Part shown: positions 59,309 to 64,000 of the stretch, one piece after another | Numbering within the stretch: the first letter of the stretch is position 1 | Layout: each line of letters begins with the position of its first letter | Assembly (NCBI RefSeq): GCF_900168065.1 | Contig: NZ_FUZZ01000003.1 | Span: 310,001-374,000 of the forward strand | Direction: 5' to 3' | Length of the DNA stretch: 64,000 bases | Source of the DNA: Chitinophaga ginsengisegetis | GTDB lineage: Bacteria; Bacteroidota; Bacteroidia; Chitinophagales; Chitinophagaceae | The notes under the pieces: model-generated | The model's database searches: none | Seen by the model: the letters and a program-made list of their open reading frames with translations, nothing else | What the model was told of the DNA's origin: nothing | Program-made: the position numbers and the translations under genes

Positions 59309-62125
59309 CTATTTGCTCAGATACATGCTCTTTTCTTTAAACAGCTGTCTGAAATATGGATCACGCAGATCCTTGATAAAGCGGATCGCTTCTCCCGTAG
59401 ATTTCATTTCAGGGCCCAGCTCCTTATTTACACCCGGGAACTTATTGAAAGAAAACACCGGCTCCTTGATGGCAAAACCTGTGAGGTTCTTTACAATGGT
59501 AAAGTCCTTCAGCTTATTAGCGCCTATCATCACCTTAGTGGCAATGTTCAGGTAAGGTACCTGGTAAGCTTTGGCAATAAACGGTGTAGTACGGGATGCA
59601 CGCGGATTGGCTTCAATCACAAACACATTACCATCTTTAATGGCAAACTGAATGTTGATCAAACCACGGATATCAAGCGCACGTGCAATCTTTTCCGCAT
59701 AGTACTCCATAGTAGTTACTTCGATGGGCGACAGGTTGAAAGCCGGCAGCAACGCGTGGCTATCGCCACTGTGGATACCCGCTGGCTCAATATGTTCCAT
59801 CACACCCATTACATGGAAGTCGGTACCATCAAAAATACCGTCTATTTCCGCCTCCTGGCAACGATCCAGGAAGTGATCAATCAATATCTTGTTACCTGGC
59901 AGATGTCTGAGCAGGCTCAGTACAGATTCTTCCAGTTCTTCTTCATTAATAACAATCCTCATACGCTGCCCACCTAACACATAGGAAGGACGTACCAGCA
60001 CCGGGTAACCCACTTCTTTCGCCACATCTATAGCGTCGTCTGTGTTGTAAGCGGTACCATATTTAGGATAAGGAATGCCCAGTTCTTTCAGCATGTCGGA
60101 GAAACGGCCGCGGTCTTCCGCAATATCCATATTGTCAAAGGATGTACCGATGATCTTCACACCGTTTGCTTCCAGGCGCTTCGCCAGTTTCAGTGCAGTT
60201 TGCCCACCCAGCTGAACAATCACTCCTTCCGGTTTTTCCAGCTCCACAATTTCCCAGAGATTTTCCCAGAACACCGGCTCGAAGTACAACTTATCCGCCA
60301 TATCGAAATCGGTTGATACGGTTTCCGGGTTACAGTTCACCATAATCGCTTCATATCCGCAATCCTGGATCGCCTGCAAACCATGCGTACAGCAGTAGTC
60401 AAACTCAATACCCTGGCCAATTCTGTTTGGACCGGAACCAAGTACAATGATCTTTTTCTTATCGGAAGGAATACTTTCGTTTTCTGTATCGAAAGTAGAA
60501 TAGAAGTAAGGCGTTTTTGCTTCAAACTCCGCGCTGCAGGTATCTACCATTTTAAAGGTACGGCGGATACCCAGCTCTTTACGTTTAGCGTATACTTCAT
60601 CTTCATCACAATCGCCAAACAGGATAGCCAGCTGCGCATCGGAGAAGCCCATTTTCTTGGCGTCTCTCAGCATATCAACGGAAACAGTCTGCAGATCAAG
60701 TTCCAGCAATTGTTTTTCCAGGTTAACGATATCCTGGATCTGGTGCAGGAACCAGCGGTCAATAAAGGTGAGCTGGTGAATATGTTTTACCGATACACCC
60801 GCCATCAAAGCATCTTTGATACGGAAGATACGATCCCAGGTTGGACGTTTTAATTTCTCGATCAGTTGCTCGCTCTTCATGAGTGATTTACCGTAGTAAC
60901 CCAGTCCCAGTGCATCGTTTTCGAGGCTCTGACAGGCTTTCTGGAGGGCTTCAGGGAAAGTACGTCCGATAGACATTACCTCTCCTACTGACTTCATCTG
61001 CAGTCCTAAAGTATCATCAGCTCCTTTGAATTTATCAAAGTTCCAGCGCGGCATCTTAACAATCACATAATCCAGTGCCGGTTCAAAGAAGGCAGAAGTT
61101 GTTTTCGTGATCTGGTTTTCCAGTTCATCCAGAGAATAACCAATAGCCAGTTTCGCGGCAATTTTTGCAATCGGGTAACCGGTTGCTTTGGAAGCCAGTG
61201 CAGAAGAACGGCTTACACGTGGATTGATCTCGATGGCAATCAGCTCTTCATTTTCAGGATTGAGGGAGAACTGCACGTTACAGCCACCGGCAAAGTTGCC
61301 GAGGTCGCGCATCATCAACATCGCTTTGTTACGCATGTCCTGGAAAGCAGTGTCGCTCAGGGTCATCGCAGGAGCCACCGTAATGGAATCACCGGTGTGG
61401 ATACCCATCGGGTCGAGGTTTTCCACGGTACAAATGATAACAACGTTATCATTCTTATCACGCAACAATTCCAGTTCATATTCTTTCCATCCGAGTACGG
61501 CTTTTTCCACCAGTACCTCGTGGATCGGAGACGCTTTCAAACCACGGTCCAGCGCTTCATCCAGGTCTTCTTTACTATGTACAAAACCACCACCGGTACC
61601 ACCCAGTGTGAAAGAAGGACGGATTACCAGCGGAAATCCGATTTCCTGGGCGAACTCTTTTCCTTCCAGGAAGGAGTTGGCTGTTCTGGCAGGCGCTACA
61701 GGTATTCCCAGCCGGATCATCCACTGACGGAACTGTTCGCGGTCTTCTGCCTTATCAATGGCTTTGATGTCTACTCCAATCAGGCGAACGTTATTTTTTT
61801 CCCATATTCCCAGTTCGTCTACCTCCTTACAAAGGTTCAGCGCAGTTTGGCCGCCCATAGTAGGTAATACGGCATCTATCTGGTTTTCTTCCAGAATCTG
61901 CTCAATGCTTTCCACGGTCAGTGGCAGCAAATAAACCTTATCGGCCATCATAGGATCCGTCATGATGGTAGCCGGGTTGGAATTAATCAAAATCACTTTA
62001 ATTCCTTCTTCCCGCAGCGAACGTGCTGCCTGGGAACCGGAATAATCAAATTCGCAAGCCTGACCAATAATAATGGGTCCAGAACCGATAATGAGTACAG
62101 ATTTGATAGATGAGTCTTTTGGCAT
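59309..62125 (-). CDS. carB: Carbamoyl-phosphate synthase large subunit without the allosteric domain
   Basis: A 938-residue enzyme that makes carbamoyl phosphate for arginine and pyrimidine synthesis. The first synthetase half (about 1-400) begins VLIIGSGPIIIGQACEFDYSG and has the ATP-grasp stretch RPSFTLGGTGGGF; the second half (about 550-935) has VLGSGPNRIGQGIEFDYCC and RPSYVLGGQRMRI. An oligomerisation domain lies between. The protein ends just after the second ATP-grasp (GPEMKSTGEAI). It therefore lacks the roughly 130-residue C-terminal MGS-like domain that binds UMP, IMP and ornithine in the E. coli enzyme (1073 residues). A clean stop and terminator follow, so this is not a frameshift. 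carA is not in the window. Confidence 0.95.
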   Translation of the reverse strand: MPKDSSIKSVLIIGSGPIIIGQACEFDYSGSQAARSLREEGIKVILINSNPATIMTDPMMADKVYLLPLTVESIEQILEENQIDAVLPTMGGQTALNLCKEVDELGIWEKNNVRLIGVDIKAIDKAEDREQFRQWMIRLGIPVAPARTANSFLEGKEFAQEIGFPLVIRPSFTLGGTGGGFVHSKEDLDEALDRGLKASPIHEVLVEKAVLGWKEYELELLRDKNDNVVIICTVENLDPMGIHTGDSITVAPAMTLSDTAFQDMRNKAMLMMRDLGNFAGGCNVQFSLNPENEELIAIEINPRVSRSSALASKATGYPIAKIAAKLAIGYSLDELENQITKTTSAFFEPALDYVIVKMPRWNFDKFKGADDTLGLQMKSVGEVMSIGRTFPEALQKACQSLENDALGLGYYGKSLMKSEQLIEKLKRPTWDRIFRIKDALMAGVSVKHIHQLTFIDRWFLHQIQDIVNLEKQLLELDLQTVSVDMLRDAKKMGFSDAQLAILFGDCDEDEVYAKRKELGIRRTFKMVDTCSAEFEAKTPYFYSTFDTENESIPSDKKKIIVLGSGPNRIGQGIEFDYCCTHGLQAIQDCGYEAIMVNCNPETVSTDFDMADKLYFEPVFWENLWEIVELEKPEGVIVQLGGQTALKLAKRLEANGVKIIGTSFDNMDIAEDRGRFSDMLKELGIPYPKYGTAYNTDDAIDVAKEVGYPVLVRPSYVLGGQRMRIVINEEELEESVLSLLRHLPGNKILIDHFLDRCQEAEIDGIFDGTDFHVMGVMEHIEPAGIHSGDSHALLPAFNLSPIEVTTMEYYAEKIARALDIRGLINIQFAIKDGNVFVIEANPRASRTTPFIAKAYQVPYLNIATKVMIGANKLKDFTIVKNLTGFAIKEPVFSFNKFPGVNKELGPEMKSTGEAIRFIKDLRDPYFRQLFKEKSMYLSK

Positions 62126-62194
62126 TTGTGTAATCTATTGAAAATGAAAAACCAAATTGATCTTTCTGCCGTGTGAGGGAACAAAAAAATCGTG

Positions 62195-62202
62195 CAAAGT
62201 TA
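62195..62202 (-). promoter_or_regulatory. -7 box upstream of carB
   Basis: The minus strand reads TAACTTTG, matching TAnnTTTG, 69 bases before the carB ATG. Confidence 0.5.
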
Positions 62203-62275
62203 CGGGATTTGAAGTTTATAAACGGAAATAAATTTTGTTTTGGGAGAAGATTTTTTGAAAACGGATTGAATATAG

Positions 62276-62941
62276 ATGGATTTATATAGAAGAAATACGT
62301 TATTTGGGAGAAATATCATTCCAGGTATGCAAGAAATTCCTGAAGCGTGGAAAACTGTTTTAAATAAATATGGAGGCCAGGCAACATTTATTGAGGGTGA
62401 TTATATTCAGCCGAATTACTGCTTTAATTTTGCTTTTAATTATCATCTTACAGAAGGGCATTTATCCTTTTCCTGGAGACACACCAAAAACACCTATGAA
62501 CAACAGCAAAAATTCAAATGGCACGCAGCCGATGATCCGAGGCGGGAAATTGGAAACATTTATGATACACAAACAGTACTATTGATGGAGCTACCGGCGC
62601 AAAAAAACAAGCTGAAAATTTATAATGCCGGTCCGGTCACTACTCTGTTAAGCCGGCTATACTCAGGCAAAATCAGCACAGGCCATGCAGACTTTGACAA
62701 AACCTTCATTACCATTGCTAAACCAGCCCTCATAGTGCCCAATCTGATGTCTTATCTGCACTTTTTATTACACCCCTCACTAGCTCCCTCGCTGACGCTT
62801 AATACCAGCTGGCAGGATGCACAAACTTCGCTGTTCTACCTGAAACTACAGATCAATCAATTGATAACAGACGAGCAGGACCTCGGATTCATACTGGCCA
62901 ATACCCATAAACTAACCGACCAATTAAACCAATATAACTAA
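62276..62941 (+). CDS. Hypothetical protein, family not recognised
   Basis: A 221-residue soluble protein with no signal peptide or membrane segment. The N-terminal half is aromatic and beta-rich (NYCFNFAFNYHLTEGHLSFSWRH), the C-terminal half helical (SYLHFLLHPSLAPS, LFYLKLQINQLIT). An internal ATG at 62327 (MQEIPEAWKTVL) is a good alternative start. A GC-rich hairpin with a T-rich tail (63091-63105) ends its transcript, so it is probably separate from the downstream MNIO pair. Confidence 0.65.
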   Translation: MDLYRRNTLFGRNIIPGMQEIPEAWKTVLNKYGGQATFIEGDYIQPNYCFNFAFNYHLTEGHLSFSWRHTKNTYEQQQKFKWHAADDPRREIGNIYDTQTVLLMELPAQKNKLKIYNAGPVTTLLSRLYSGKISTGHADFDKTFITIAKPALIVPNLMSYLHFLLHPSLAPSLTLNTSWQDAQTSLFYLKLQINQLITDEQDLGFILANTHKLTDQLNQYN

Positions 62942-63090
62942 TATAACTAGATATCACCCGGGTATTCCCCGCTCTCCATTTTCCCGTATAAATACTTATC
63001 ATGATCTCATCTTATTCTCCTAACTTTATCATCCGCAGTTAAAATACTGCGCTGCAACCCCAAAAAGACTGGCACTAAATTCTACAACAG

Positions 63091-63105
63091 CCCTGCCCCG
63101 CAGGG
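63091..63105 (+). terminator. Terminator after the 221-residue hypothetical gene
   Basis: CCCTGC pairs with GCAGGG around CCC, followed by AATTCTTCTTTATTTT. Confidence 0.55.
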
Positions 63106-63120
63106 AATTCTTCTTTATTT

Positions 63121-63128
63121 TATATTTA
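63121..63128 (+). promoter_or_regulatory. -7-like box upstream of the 80-residue gene
   Basis: TATATTTA differs by one base from TAnnTTTG and lies 22 bases before the ATG at 63151. Confidence 0.3.
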
Positions 63129-63150
63129 AACACCCCAAAATTCAAACGTC

Positions 63151-63393
63151 ATGCGTACAGCTGAAATTCATTACGGCGACAATGGTCACGTAGATGTTGC
63201 CGTTCCCAAAGGCACCAAAATGGAAGACATCACCAAACTGCAATCTATGGTGATCAAACAAATCAATCCCCGTGGATGCCAGGCATGCTTATCCGGCGTT
63301 CATTTTAACATCCGGGAAAAACTGGAACAGGTGATCAAAGTGGATCTGGATAAAATGGCTGTCATCAAAGACATTGCTATCAAACAACATTAA
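63151..63393 (+). CDS. 80-residue protein with GCQACLSG motif; candidate MNIO substrate peptide or partner
   Basis: The N-terminal part reads as a small beta/alpha unit (RTAEIHYGDNGHVDVAVPKGTKMEDITKL in pieces). The centre is RGCQACLSGVHF, with the only two Cys at residues 43 and 46 in a CxxC flanked by Gly. The C-terminal half is helical and charged (REKLEQVIKVDLDKM). No signal peptide. It lies 50 bases upstream of a DUF692/MNIO enzyme on the same strand, with a strong hairpin between. MNIO enzymes act on Cys or Asp/Asn residues of peptides encoded next to them, so the CxxC is the natural candidate target. The Cys pair could also bind metal in a non-substrate partner. Confidence 0.6.
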   Translation: MRTAEIHYGDNGHVDVAVPKGTKMEDITKLQSMVIKQINPRGCQACLSGVHFNIREKLEQVIKVDLDKMAVIKDIAIKQH

Positions 63394-63400
63394 TGCGGAT

Positions 63401-63425
63401 GCCGTCCCGGCGCCACCGGGACGGC
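63401..63425 (+). terminator. Partial terminator or attenuator between the peptide and MNIO genes
   Basis: GCCGTCCCGG pairs perfectly with CCGGGACGGC (10 bp, GC-rich) around CGCCA, followed by TCTTTAAATCT. It begins 7 bases after the stop codon and ends 18 bases before the MNIO ATG. Confidence 0.6.
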
Positions 63426-63443
63426 TCTTTAAATCTCCTCACC

Positions 63444-64000
63444 ATGTCACAAGTATTATCAACAGCCAGGGTGGGCCATCTTTATCAGCAAACTATTCCG
63501 CAGCTGGGCGTAGGGCTTCTCTACAACCCTTCGCTGGAACTATACCTGGACGCATGCCCCGGTATCTGCGATTACGTGGAAATCATCCCGGATATGTTCT
63601 GGACAGATCGCGGGAACAATACGCCGCAACGGTTTGAAGAAATTGAATCGTGGATGAAAGTGCTGGATAAAATAGCCGCCACATATCCTTTAACTTCTCA
63701 CAATATCTCCTACTCTCTCGGCAGTGCAGGCATCTTCGATAAAAACTATCTCTATAAAATGAAAGAATGGCACGAACGCTATCGCTTCAAATGGCATAGT
63801 GATCACCTCTCTTTCGTAAAAGTGCATAACGAACAACAGGAAGAACACAATGCCGGGCTCGCCGTGCCGGTGCCCTATGATTACGAAGTGCTGGATATGA
63901 TCGGCGGTCGCATCAATGCTATCAAACGTTCCATCAGCACACCTTTCCTGGTAGAAAACAATGTGTACTTCATCGACCTGCCCGAACAGGAACTCAGCGA
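63444..64000 (+). CDS. DUF692/MNIO family enzyme, N-terminal part (partial)
   Basis: 185 complete codons are visible; the gene continues past the window. Family landmarks in order: LGVGLLYNPSLELYL near 21, DYVEIIPDMFW near 42, LTSHNISYSLGSAGIFDK near 82 (the usual SLHGVGLSLGS region), WHSDHLSF near 116, PVPYDYEVLDMIGGRI near 140 and TPFLVENNVYFI near 166. MNIO enzymes use two or three iron ions held by His, Asp and Glu to oxidise or rearrange peptide residues. Two places where many members have Glu show Asp here (PDMF for EN-type, SDHL for SEHL), so this may be a divergent subgroup. It is encoded just after the CxxC peptide. Confidence 0.8.
   Translation, partial: MSQVLSTARVGHLYQQTIPQLGVGLLYNPSLELYLDACPGICDYVEIIPDMFWTDRGNNTPQRFEEIESWMKVLDKIAATYPLTSHNISYSLGSAGIFDKNYLYKMKEWHERYRFKWHSDHLSFVKVHNEQQEEHNAGLAVPVPYDYEVLDMIGGRINAIKRSISTPFLVENNVYFIDLPEQELS

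Noticed and set aside
1..64000. CRISPR arrays, insertion sequences, prophage genes, tRNA and rRNA genes
   Set aside because: I looked for spaced repeats, transposase or integrase motifs, terminal inverted repeats and tRNA-like cloverleaf elements on both strands and found none I could support.

Overview
The window looks like a chromosomal segment of a Bacteroidota bacterium, most likely a Chitinophaga-like member of the Chitinophagaceae. The reasons are the gliding genes gldE and gldD next to ssb and mutY, a SusC-type EVVVIGYG motif, tandem FtsX/MacB-type permeases of about 800 residues, several -7 boxes of the Bacteroidota form TAnnTTTG, few Shine-Dalgarno sequences, and a mid-range GC content. 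I found no rRNA, tRNA, CRISPR array, insertion sequence or prophage.

Layout. 1-1010: stress-type genes on the minus strand (start of a YghA-like SDR, a YciE/YciF ferritin-like protein, a small Pro-rich protein). 1.3-8.5 kb: a signalling cluster with two histidine kinases on plus, then on minus a glycosyltransferase fused to a second domain, a single-domain response regulator and an NtrC-type regulator. 8.9-10.2 kb: a small hypothetical protein and gpsA. 10.25-10.7 kb: a gene-free stretch holding a degenerate array with an 11-bp period. 10.7-30.9 kb: one minus-strand run of 11 genes plus one gene relic, encoding a MacAB-TolC-like export system: adaptor, ATPase, six large permeases, a second ATPase, TolC and a second adaptor. 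It is divergent from an NtrC-type regulator and its histidine kinase (31.1-33.9 kb). A sigma-54-like promoter and a helically phased TGTCC/GGACA site lie between them.

33.9-45.6 kb is mostly housekeeping: YhhN, nadB, an LpxL-like acyltransferase, a BON lipoprotein, an MBL-rhodanese enzyme with an ArsR regulator, tsaB, a 3-hydroxyacyl-CoA dehydrogenase-like protein, RidA, an L,D-transpeptidase, a cupin and RNase E/G. 45.9-51.2 kb: a 31-residue very basic ribosomal-type protein, a TPR protein, HU, mutY, ssb, gldE and gldD. 51.3-62.1 kb: a DUF3109 protein, lutB, an ECF sigma factor with a hybrid anti-sigma/SusC-motif/TonB protein, purH, comEC, and carB without its allosteric domain.

62.3-64 kb: a hypothetical protein, then an 80-residue protein with a GCQACLSG motif directly upstream of a DUF692/MNIO enzyme cut by the window end. 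This pair has the layout of a ribosomally made, post-translationally modified peptide system. It and the six-permease operon are the best candidates for something undescribed. Family calls rest on reading the translated sequence; no database search was run.
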